Source: JANQGH01 sp039177555
GTDB lineage: Bacteria; Pseudomonadota; Alphaproteobacteria; DSM-16000; Inquilinaceae
Assembly (NCBI GenBank): GCA_039177555.1
Contig: JBCDFV010000071.1
Coordinates: forward strand, 1-15,050
Reading direction: 5' to 3'
Length of the DNA stretch: 15,050 nucleotides
Shown: positions 6,955 to 12,901 of the stretch, in pieces
Position numbering within the stretch: the first letter of the stretch is position 1
Layout of the letters: each line of letters begins with the position of its first letter
Position numbers and translations under genes: made by a program
The notes under the pieces: generated by a model
What the model was told of the DNA's origin: nothing
The model's input: only the letters and a program-made list of their open reading frames with translations
The model's database searches: none

Positions 6955-7677
6955 ATGTCCCGCCCCCCCTTTTCCGAGACCGATGCCGGCACCGACCGGC
7001 GCACCAAGCGCGCCCGGATTACCCCCGGCCCCGCCGGGCGACGCCTGCCGTCGGACGAACGGGTCGGCCAGATCGTGGCCGCGGCGATCGACTATTTCGC
7101 AGAGGTCGGGCTGGAAGGGAACACGCGCGAGCTGGCCCAGCGTATCGGCATCACCCAGCCCCTGCTGTACAAGTACTTTCCGTCGAAAGAGGATCTGGTC
7201 GACGCGGTCTACAGCGAGCTGTTCGTCAACCGCTGGCGCGCCGAATGGAATGACTGGCTGGGCGACCCCGCGACCGAGCCGGGTTGGAACCTGGCCGACC
7301 GGATCTATGGTTTCTACAGATCCTATGCCGCTTACGTCTTCCGCTATGACTGGAGCCGGCTGTTCATGTTCAACCTGCTGGCCGATCGTGACACTAAGAG
7401 CGCCCACGACTTCATGCACCTGGTCCAAGACCGGATCATCGACAAGATCTGCGAGGGCGTGCGGGCGACGCACGGCCTGCCATCGCCGGCCCAGGTTCCC
7501 CTCACCGATCGCGAGCGCGAGATTGCCTGGGCCCTGCATGGCGGGCTGTTCTACCTGACCGCACGGCGCGACATCTACGACCTGACCTTGCATGCGGAGC
7601 CGGACGATATCCTGAGGGCGGCGATCGATCGGTTTCTGGCCGGTGTGCCGAATGCCTTGGCCAAGGCCATTGGCTGA
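6955..7677 (+). CDS. TetR/AcrR family transcriptional regulator (copy 1)
   Basis: This is a 240-residue dimeric repressor-type regulator. A basic 30-residue tail precedes the DNA-binding domain. Its first helix begins near 38 (QIVAAAIDYFAE), and the helix-turn-helix runs about 57-76 (NTRELAQRIG, then ITQPLLYKYF), closing with PSKEDL. The remaining all-alpha domain would bind an effector. The protein at 10497 is a clear paralogue: it shares the recognition helix TQPLLY(K/R)YFP, an RW-x3-W element after the DNA-binding domain, and an EIAW segment in the ligand domain with aromatic residues. It is the last gene of the dctP operon, eight bases after the hydrolase gene, with no strong ribosome binding site of its own. 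Operator sites precede both its own operon and the next one, suggesting autoregulation. Confidence 0.93.
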   Translation: MSRPPFSETDAGTDRRTKRARITPGPAGRRLPSDERVGQIVAAAIDYFAEVGLEGNTRELAQRIGITQPLLYKYFPSKEDLVDAVYSELFVNRWRAEWNDWLGDPATEPGWNLADRIYGFYRSYAAYVFRYDWSRLFMFNLLADRDTKSAHDFMHLVQDRIIDKICEGVRATHGLPSPAQVPLTDREREIAWALHGGLFYLTARRDIYDLTLHAEPDDILRAAIDRFLAGVPNALAKAIG

Positions 7678-7701
7678 CGCCATTTTGATGAGCGAAAAAA
7701 C

Positions 7702-7731
7702 TTGCGCGCCCAGATCGTGCGATGTTAAGTT
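7702..7731 (+). promoter_or_regulatory. Putative promoter of the VOC/monooxygenase operon
   Basis: TTGCGC (7702-7707) and a weak extended -10 region, TG-T-TAAGTT (7723-7731), at 18-base spacing are the best match in the 82-base gap. Both boxes are poor. If correct, transcription would begin inside operator site 3. The main support is the position between two operons. Confidence 0.3.
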
Positions 7732-7743
7732 ATCAAATGATAA
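7730..7743. promoter_or_regulatory. Shared operator, site 3 (TTATCA-AA-TGATAA), before the VOC operon
   Basis: This is the third copy, with perfectly symmetric arms TTATCA and TGATAA. It ends only 16 bases before the VOC start codon and two bases before the ribosome binding site AAGGAG (7746-7751), so a bound dimer would cover the start region of the transcript. Confidence 0.75.
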
Positions 7744-7759
7744 ATAAGGAGCAGCGTCG

Positions 7760-8167
7760 ATGTCGGTATCACGCTTCGAACATGTCCTGATCATGGCCGA
7801 GGATTTGGAGGCGACGAAGGATTTCTTCGCCGACGTGGTCGGCCTCAGCGTCGGCTGGCGGCCGGACTTTCCGTTTCCCGGCTATTGGATGTATCTGAAC
7901 GACAGTCCGTGCGTGCATCTGGCCGCCAAGCAGCTGGACGCGGAAGGCGCCGACTATCTGGACGCCAAGGATGGCGGCGACGGCGGCAGCGGTTGCATCG
8001 ACCACATCGCCTTTCTGGCCGACGACATGGAAGGCTTTCGGGCACGGCTGGAGGCGGCCGGCATTCCCATGCGCCACCGCCACGTGCCGGGATCGCCGGT
8101 GCAGCAGATCTTCATCGAGGATCCCAACAACGTCACCGTCGAGTTGAACTTTCCGGCGGGCGCGTAG
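7760..8167 (+). CDS. VOC superfamily metalloprotein (glyoxalase / extradiol dioxygenase fold)
   Basis: This is a single-module VOC protein of 135 residues with two beta-alpha-beta-beta-beta repeats. The putative metal ligands are all present: H8 (RFEHV), H53 (CVHLAAK), H82 (IDHIAF) and E128 (VELNF), so it is likely an active enzyme and not just a binding protein. A Gly/Asp-rich loop, DGGDGGSG, near 71-78 separates the modules. AAGGAG (7746-7751) lies eight bases before the ATG. As first gene of the operon with a two-component monooxygenase, it could be a ring-cleaving dioxygenase, an isomerase/epimerase or a lyase acting on the oxygenated product. Full extradiol dioxygenases of the HsaC/BphC type are about twice this length, so I prefer the neutral VOC call. 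Confidence 0.9.
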   Translation: MSVSRFEHVLIMAEDLEATKDFFADVVGLSVGWRPDFPFPGYWMYLNDSPCVHLAAKQLDAEGADYLDAKDGGDGGSGCIDHIAFLADDMEGFRARLEAAGIPMRHRHVPGSPVQQIFIEDPNNVTVELNFPAGA

Positions 8168-8195
8168 CCGGCCGCCGGCAGACGAGGAGATCGTC

Positions 8196-9404
8196 ATGGC
8201 CGTTTCCCTGCACCCCAACGACAGCCGCGCCCCGTCCCGCGCCGAACTTCTTGGCCGGGCCGAAGAGTTGGTGCCGGTCCTGCGCGAGCGGGCCGACGCG
8301 ACGGAGGAATTGCGGCGCCTGCCCGATGAGACCGAAAAGGCGTTTCATGACAGCGGTCTGTTCCGGATGCTGCAGCCCCAACGGGTCGGCGGCAGCGAGC
8401 TTGACTACGGCATTCTGGTCGATGCCGGGGCGATGATCGCCAGGGGCTGTGCCTCCAGCGCTTGGAACCTGACCAATCTGGCCAGCCATCACTGGATGAT
8501 GGCCATGTTCCCCAAACAGGCGCAAGACGAAGTCTGGACCGCGAACCCGGACACGCTGATCGCATCGTCCTTCATTTTCCCGGCCGGGCGGGCCAGGCGG
8601 GCGCCCGGCGGCTATGTCATTTCCGGCAAATGGCCGTTTTCCAGCGGCGTCGACAATTCCGATTGGAACATGCTGGCCGGCGTGGTGTCCGAGGAGGATC
8701 CGGAGGAGCCGCACGAGTACCGCGTCTTCCTGCTGCACAAGAACGACTACGAGATCATCGACACCTGGTTCGCCGCCGGCCTGCGCGGCACCGGCAGCAA
8801 GGACGTGAAGGCGAGCGAAGTGTTCGTTCCGGAGCACCGGACCCTGGCCGTCGCCAATACCAAGGGCGGCGGGACGCCTGGGTCGGAGGTCAATCCGGCG
8901 GTGGTCTATCGCCTGCCGGTGTTCGCCCTGTTCCCGTTCGTGTTGAGCGGGGTCGCGTTGGGCATCGCCGAAGGGATCGCCGGCGATTATCTGGACGCCG
9001 CGCGGTCGCGGGTGACCAACTATACCGGCGCCAAGATCGGCGATTTTCAAGCGGTGCAGATCAAGGTCGCCGAGGCCAGCGCGGCGGCCCAGGGCGCACG
9101 GCTGATGATGCAGAATTGCTGCGCCGAGGCGACGGCGATGATCGCGGACGGCACGGTGCCCGACATCGAACGCAAGGTGTCCTACCGGCGCGACGGCGCC
9201 TTTTCGGTCGGCCTTTGTACCAGGGCGGTCGACCTGATCGCCGGTGTCAGCGGTGCCGGCGGCCTGTACAACCGCAACCCGGTTCAGCGGGCCTTCCGTG
9301 ACGTTCACGCCGTGAACGCCCATATCGCCTTCAACATGGACATGGCGGGCACCGCGTATGGTCGCGTGGCCATGGGGCATTCGCCAGATAACCCGACATT
9401 GTAG
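8196..9404 (+). CDS. Oxygenase component of a two-component flavin monooxygenase (acyl-CoA dehydrogenase fold, HsaA-like)
   Basis: This 402-residue protein has the acyl-CoA dehydrogenase fold but belongs with group D flavin monooxygenases such as HsaA and the C2 component of 4-hydroxyphenylacetate hydroxylase. These take reduced flavin from a partner and hydroxylate aromatic or related rings. Seen in order: helical N-domain with MLQPQRVGGSELDYG (58-72), SSAWNL (87-92), the beta-domain motif SGKWPFSSGVDNSDWN (143-158), GLRGTGSKDVKASEVFVPE (195-213), and a C-terminal helical bundle ending near GLYNRNPVQRAFRDVHA. The last stretch is the family's C-terminal flavin-site motif. The partner flavin reductase is encoded 38 bases downstream, which makes the monooxygenase reading much stronger than a dehydrogenase one. 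GAGGAG (8184-8189) precedes the ATG by six bases. Confidence 0.92.
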   Translation: MAVSLHPNDSRAPSRAELLGRAEELVPVLRERADATEELRRLPDETEKAFHDSGLFRMLQPQRVGGSELDYGILVDAGAMIARGCASSAWNLTNLASHHWMMAMFPKQAQDEVWTANPDTLIASSFIFPAGRARRAPGGYVISGKWPFSSGVDNSDWNMLAGVVSEEDPEEPHEYRVFLLHKNDYEIIDTWFAAGLRGTGSKDVKASEVFVPEHRTLAVANTKGGGTPGSEVNPAVVYRLPVFALFPFVLSGVALGIAEGIAGDYLDAARSRVTNYTGAKIGDFQAVQIKVAEASAAAQGARLMMQNCCAEATAMIADGTVPDIERKVSYRRDGAFSVGLCTRAVDLIAGVSGAGGLYNRNPVQRAFRDVHAVNAHIAFNMDMAGTAYGRVAMGHSPDNPTL

Positions 9405-9442
9405 GCGACACCGCTCACCACGCTTCAGGACGAGGAGGACCC

Positions 9443-9964
9443 ATGGCAACGGACGCCAAGCCGGCCCCGCCCCTCACCATGGATCGGCCAGAGATCGATC
9501 CGCACGATTTCCGCACGGCGCTGGGCAACTTCGTCACCGGCGTCACCGTAATCACGACGCGCGGGGCGGACGGTACTCTGGCCGGCATGACCGCCAACTC
9601 GTTCAACTCCGTCTCGCTCGACCCGCCGCTGATCGTCTGGAGCATTTCGATGTTCGCGCCCAGCCTGGCGGCGTTTCGCGAGAACAACTATTTCGCCGTC
9701 CACGTCCTGGCGGCCGATCAGACGCAGCTGTCCAACCAGTTCGCCCGGCCGTCGGAGAACAAGTTCGCCGACCTTGAGGTCCAGGAAGGGCTGGGCGGCG
9801 TTCCGCTTTTGGACGGCGTCGCTGCACGGTTCGAATGCCGCAACGAGTACAATTATTATGGCGGCGATCATGTGGTGATGATCGGCCGGGTCGAGCGCTA
9901 TCACCATTGGCATAAGAAGCCGCTGGTGTTCCATCGCGGGCGCTACAGCGCCCTGGTTGACTAA
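9443..9964 (+). CDS. Flavin reductase (HpaC/HsaB-like, FMN-binding split barrel)
   Basis: This is an NAD(P)H:flavin oxidoreductase of 173 residues, which makes free reduced flavin for the neighbouring oxygenase. The split-barrel family motifs are in place: FRTALGNFVTGVTVITT (23-39), GMTANSFNSVSLDPPL (48-63), the FAVHVLA strand (84-90) and GDHVVMIGRVE (141-151), where the His is the conserved GDH of this family. Length is normal. AGGAGG (9433-9438) precedes the ATG closely. It may also serve the luciferase-like monooxygenase of the first operon, which has no reductase of its own in this window. The cofactor (FMN or FAD) cannot be decided, although a flavin adenylyltransferase in the same regulon hints at FAD. 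Confidence 0.94.
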   Translation: MATDAKPAPPLTMDRPEIDPHDFRTALGNFVTGVTVITTRGADGTLAGMTANSFNSVSLDPPLIVWSISMFAPSLAAFRENNYFAVHVLAADQTQLSNQFARPSENKFADLEVQEGLGGVPLLDGVAARFECRNEYNYYGGDHVVMIGRVERYHHWHKKPLVFHRGRYSALVD

Positions 9965-9981
9965 ACAGACGGGAAGCAGAC

Positions 9982-10479
9982 ATGCCGGACGGCGGCGATA
10001 TCAAGCATTTCGAGGTGGTGTTCGACTGCGAGGCGCGGTCGACCGGCAAGATGCGCAACGACATCGCCGTGCGCATGGTCGAACCCTTCGTCGAGAGCTT
10101 CGACATGGCGACGGACGAAGGCCCGTTCCATGGCGGCGAAAGCTCCGCGCCGCCGCCCCTGGCCTATTTCACCGCCGGGCTGGCCGGCTGCATCATGACC
10201 CAGATCCGGGCGTTTGCGAAACGGCTGCGCATCCCATTGGAAGGTGTGAAGGTGGCTGCCCGCCTGCATTGGCGGGGCGAGCAGGTCGGCCGCGACCCGT
10301 ACGTGACCGCGCCGGTCGGCTTTTCGCTGGACATCGACCTCGACACCACGGCATCCGTCGACGACCAGCTGCGTCTGATCGCGGCGGCCAAGAAGGGCTG
10401 CTTCATTGAGCAGACCTTGGCGCAATCCAACACCGTCGACCATCGGTTGAAGGTCGGCGATGACTGGATTAAGGCCTGA
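9982..10479 (+). CDS. OsmC/Ohr family protein
   Basis: This is a 165-residue OsmC-like protein, a family of thiol peroxidases that reduce organic hydroperoxides. Both characteristic cysteines are present: C70 in TAGLAGCIMTQI at the start of the central helix and C140 in AAKKGCFIEQT. PPPLAYFTAGLAGC is the usual helix entry. It starts 17 bases after the flavin reductase stop and ends 17 bases before the second TetR gene, so it is part of the operon. Flavin monooxygenases leak peroxide, which would give a protective role; some OsmC-like proteins instead accompany degradation enzymes without a known reaction. The family is clear; the role in the pathway is inference. Confidence 0.9.
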   Translation: MPDGGDIKHFEVVFDCEARSTGKMRNDIAVRMVEPFVESFDMATDEGPFHGGESSAPPPLAYFTAGLAGCIMTQIRAFAKRLRIPLEGVKVAARLHWRGEQVGRDPYVTAPVGFSLDIDLDTTASVDDQLRLIAAAKKGCFIEQTLAQSNTVDHRLKVGDDWIKA

Positions 10480-10496
10480 CCGGCGCCCTAGCCCCC

Positions 10497-11168
10497 ATGG
10501 ACGCGGTACCGCAACGGGCCGGCCGGCTCAGCCGGGCGGAACGCGAACGGCACATCCTGCAAGAGGCGATTTCGTTCTTTGCCGAGCGGGGGTTCAGCGG
10601 CCAGACGCGCGAGCTGGCCAAGCGGATCGGCGTCACCCAGCCCCTGCTCTACCGCTATTTCCCGACCAAGGCGGACCTGATCGAACGGGTCTATGAAGAG
10701 GTCTATCTCAGCCGCTGGGACCCGGGATGGCGGAACCTGATCACCGACCGGTCGATCAATCTGCGCGACCGGCTGATCCGCTTCTACACGCTTTACACCG
10801 AGGCCATCTTCACCCGCGACTGGATGCGCATCTACATGTTCTCCGGCCTGCACGGGCAGCCGATCAACGAGCGCTATATCGCCCATGTCGAGGAACATCT
10901 GCTGGCCCCGATCGTTGCCGAGATGCGGGCGCAAAAGGGCCTGCCGGACATGGATGCCCTGCCGATGCAGCCGCTGGAACTGGAGATCGCGTGGAACGCG
11001 CAAAGCGGCATTTTCTATTACGGCATAAGGCGTTACGTCTACGGCATCGATGTGAAGACACCCCTGGCCGAAATCATCGAGACCAATGTGGAAGTCATGC
11101 TGGAGGGTGCCGGCGCTGTCGCACAGCACCTGGTGGACGAGACCGTGGACAAGACGGCCGCCGATTGA
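10497..11168 (+). CDS. TetR/AcrR family transcriptional regulator (copy 2)
   Basis: This is a 223-residue paralogue of the regulator at 6955. The DNA-binding domain starts near 17 (ERHILQEAISFFAE); the helix-turn-helix is about 37-56 (TRELAKRIG, then VTQPLLYRYF), followed by PTKADL. The recognition helix differs from copy 1 essentially by Arg for Lys. The ligand domain keeps the same landmarks (RW-x3-W, a Met-Phe pair after the DWMRIYM helix, EIAW, an aromatic FYYGIRRYVYGI) but is diverged, so the two proteins may sense different or related compounds. It is the last gene of the VOC operon. The -35 box of the next promoter overlaps its stop codon. No clear ribosome binding site is visible, so it is probably expressed weakly. 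Confidence 0.93.
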   Translation: MDAVPQRAGRLSRAERERHILQEAISFFAERGFSGQTRELAKRIGVTQPLLYRYFPTKADLIERVYEEVYLSRWDPGWRNLITDRSINLRDRLIRFYTLYTEAIFTRDWMRIYMFSGLHGQPINERYIAHVEEHLLAPIVAEMRAQKGLPDMDALPMQPLELEIAWNAQSGIFYYGIRRYVYGIDVKTPLAEIIETNVEVMLEGAGAVAQHLVDETVDKTAAD

Positions 11169-11194
11169 CGCAAGGCGCTGCCTGGCGCTACAAT
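11165..11194 (+). promoter_or_regulatory. Promoter of the FMN adenylyltransferase / cupin operon
   Basis: TTGACG (11165-11170) and TACAAT (11189-11194) each match the sigma-70 consensus at five of six positions, spaced by 18 bases. This is the best promoter in the window. The -35 box overlaps the stop codon of the upstream TetR gene. Operator site 4 starts at the base directly after the -10 box, so it covers the expected transcription start. Confidence 0.65.
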
Positions 11195-11208
11195 TTATCA
11201 ACTGATAA
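11195..11208. promoter_or_regulatory. Shared operator, site 4 (TTATCA-AC-TGATAA), before the FMN adenylyltransferase gene
   Basis: This is the fourth copy, symmetric like site 3 and differing from it only in one spacer base. It abuts the -10 box TACAAT and would overlap position +1, a classical repressor position. Confidence 0.75.
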
Positions 11209-11245
11209 CTGACGGGCGAGCCCCCTTGTCGGGCCGACAGCGCCG

Positions 11246-12334
11246 ATGCCGTGGATGCGCACCGTCGTCCCCGGGCCGGACCAGACCGGGCCGGAGGACG
11301 AGCCGGTTACATACAGCAACGAAGAGATGTTCGCCGGTTTCACCGACTGGCGGCAGGGCGAGCCGAACGCGGCTGGCAGCGAGGCGGTCATGGATCCGTC
11401 GCTGCTGGCGCTGGGCTGGACCGACAGCTTCGTGCCGATGGCCGATGCCTACCGGTTTCCGCCTGGCTGGCGATCGAACCGGTTTGGTGCTGCCGGCATG
11501 GCGCAGGTCGACCATCCGGGCAAGCTTGACCCGCGCTTTCGCGGCGGCGTGGTGGTGATCGGCAAGTTCGACGGCGTGCATCGCGGCCACCAGGCGCTGA
11601 TCGCCGAGGCCGCCCAGCAGGCCCAGGACCTGAACATCCCGCTTGTCGTTGTGACGTTCGAGCCGCACCCGACCCGCGTCTTCAAGCCCGATGCGCCGCC
11701 CTTCCGCATCGACAACGCAGCCGGACGGGCGCGCCGGATGGCGGCGCTGGGCGTGGACGCGCTGGTCACCCTGCCCTTCGACATCAGGCTGATCAACCAA
11801 AGCGCCGAAGAATTCATCCGTGACGTATTGGTTGAGGGACTGGCCTGTCGGCGCATCGTGGTCGGCGCGGATTTCCGGTTCGGGGCCAAGCGGGCAGGAT
11901 CGCTGGAAACCCTGCACGAGGCGGGTGGCGACCATGGTTTCGAGGTGACCGGCCTGCCGCCGATCGCTATCCGGGGCACCACGGCGGGGTCGTCGCTGGT
12001 GCGACAGTTGATTTCCGAAGGCAAGGTGCGCGACGCCGCCGCACTGTTAGGCCGCTGGTGGGAGGTCGAGGGCCTTTGCGTGGCGCCGGGCGACGGCACG
12101 CTGGTCTTGGCGCTGGGCGATGTGATTGCGCCGGCTGAAGGCTTTTATGCGGTTCGGGTCGCCTCGGCGGAACCGGACGCGCCGCAATGGCATGGCTGTC
12201 GCGGCAGGCTCAGCCAGCTTGGGGTCAAGCGCGCCAACCTGACGCTCGTCTATCTCAGGCCGGAGGTCGTCAGCGCGCTTACTAACACCGCCATCCGCGT
12301 CGCCTTCACAGACAGCCACGGGCCTCGCGCGTAA
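11246..12334 (+). CDS. RibF-like FMN adenylyltransferase (FAD synthetase) with N-terminal extension and no riboflavin kinase signature
   Basis: Residues about 100-270 are a clear FAD synthetase nucleotidyltransferase domain: GKFDGVHRGH (106-115, with the HxGH-type H112 and H115), TFEPHP (137-142), VVGADFRFG (206-214) and SSLVRQLISEGKVRDAA (249-265) leading to LLGR. This enzyme makes FAD from FMN and ATP. In ordinary RibF a riboflavin kinase domain follows with a PTAN motif; here the last 90 residues lack it, so kinase activity is doubtful. About 100 residues precede the domain, which ordinary RibF lacks. Their G/C-rich third positions suggest they are coding from about 11290, but no good ribosome binding site marks 11246; M49 (11390) or M85 (11498) could be the true start. 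It has its own promoter and operator, separate from the housekeeping ribF expected elsewhere. Confidence 0.85.
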   Translation: MPWMRTVVPGPDQTGPEDEPVTYSNEEMFAGFTDWRQGEPNAAGSEAVMDPSLLALGWTDSFVPMADAYRFPPGWRSNRFGAAGMAQVDHPGKLDPRFRGGVVVIGKFDGVHRGHQALIAEAAQQAQDLNIPLVVVTFEPHPTRVFKPDAPPFRIDNAAGRARRMAALGVDALVTLPFDIRLINQSAEEFIRDVLVEGLACRRIVVGADFRFGAKRAGSLETLHEAGGDHGFEVTGLPPIAIRGTTAGSSLVRQLISEGKVRDAAALLGRWWEVEGLCVAPGDGTLVLALGDVIAPAEGFYAVRVASAEPDAPQWHGCRGRLSQLGVKRANLTLVYLRPEVVSALTNTAIRVAFTDSHGPRA

Positions 12335-12364
12335 GGTGCCGGTCCAACCTAGGGGGAGTACACC

Positions 12365-12901
12365 ATGGACCTGAAAGACGTATCGCCGGCGGAGATGGCA
12401 GGCCGGATCGCCCGTTTCAAGGAGCTGACGCCCAGCAAGCAGGCCTTCGTCGACACGCGGATCGCGGAGTACGAGCGGGACATCTACAATGTCATCGGCT
12501 GGGGCGTGACGGAGGACCCGAACCTGGCGCCGGCCATCCCCAACGCCGAGGGCTTCAACGTCACGTACGTCGGCGCCGAGCCGGGCAAGGGTGCCGCGCT
12601 GCATGCCCATGAGACGGTCGAGGTGTTCATACCCTTGAGCGGGCGCTGGACCGTCTACTGGGGCGATGAGGGCGAGCATGAGGCGACCTTGGAGGCGTTC
12701 GACTGCATCTCCGTGCCCACCGGCGTCATGCGCGGCTTTCGCAACGCCGGCGACAGCTTCGCCCATCTGATCGCGATCATCGGTTCGCGGCCGGACGCGC
12801 CGGATGGCGGCCAGGTCGCTTGGGCGCCGAAGATCCTGAAGCAGGCCGAGGAAACCGGGCTGAAGGTCGGCGACGACGGCGCTCTGGTTAGCGCCGACTA
12901 A
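12365..12901 (+). CDS. Cupin domain protein
   Basis: This is a single-domain cupin of 178 residues with an N-terminal helical part of about 55 residues. Cupin motif 1 is well kept: GKGAALHAHETVEVF (74-88) with H80, H82 and E86 as metal ligands. Motif 2 reads VPTGVMRGFRN (117-127), where the usual histidine ligand is replaced by R123. The metal site is therefore three-residue or altered. The gene is preceded by AGGGGGAG and lies 30 bases after the FMN adenylyltransferase gene, likely in the same transcript. Its stop codon overlaps that of the convergent molybdenum hydroxylase gene. The role could be a dioxygenase, isomerase or effector-binding protein; nothing in the sequence decides this. Confidence 0.88.
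   Translation: MDLKDVSPAEMAGRIARFKELTPSKQAFVDTRIAEYERDIYNVIGWGVTEDPNLAPAIPNAEGFNVTYVGAEPGKGAALHAHETVEVFIPLSGRWTVYWGDEGEHEATLEAFDCISVPTGVMRGFRNAGDSFAHLIAIIGSRPDAPDGGQVAWAPKILKQAEETGLKVGDDGALVSAD

Noticed and set aside
8133..9449. Long minus-strand open frame opposite the oxygenase gene (438 codons)
   Set aside because: It is a shadow of the real gene in G+C-rich DNA; the translation is rich in Gly, Arg, His and Asp with no family motif, while the plus-strand frame has clear monooxygenase motifs.
4144..9964. Reading the cluster as the Rut uracil degradation pathway
   Set aside because: A luciferase-like oxygenase, an alpha/beta hydrolase and a flavin reductase are present, but there is no RutB isochorismatase-like hydrolase, no RutC and no RutG, and the genes lie in two operons with unrelated members.
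12888..12901. Partial match to the shared operator (TTAGCG-CC-GACTAA) at the cupin/hydroxylase stop codons
   Set aside because: The left arm is perfect but the right arm keeps only TAA, which is the cupin stop codon; it is coding sequence at two gene ends, not a promoter.
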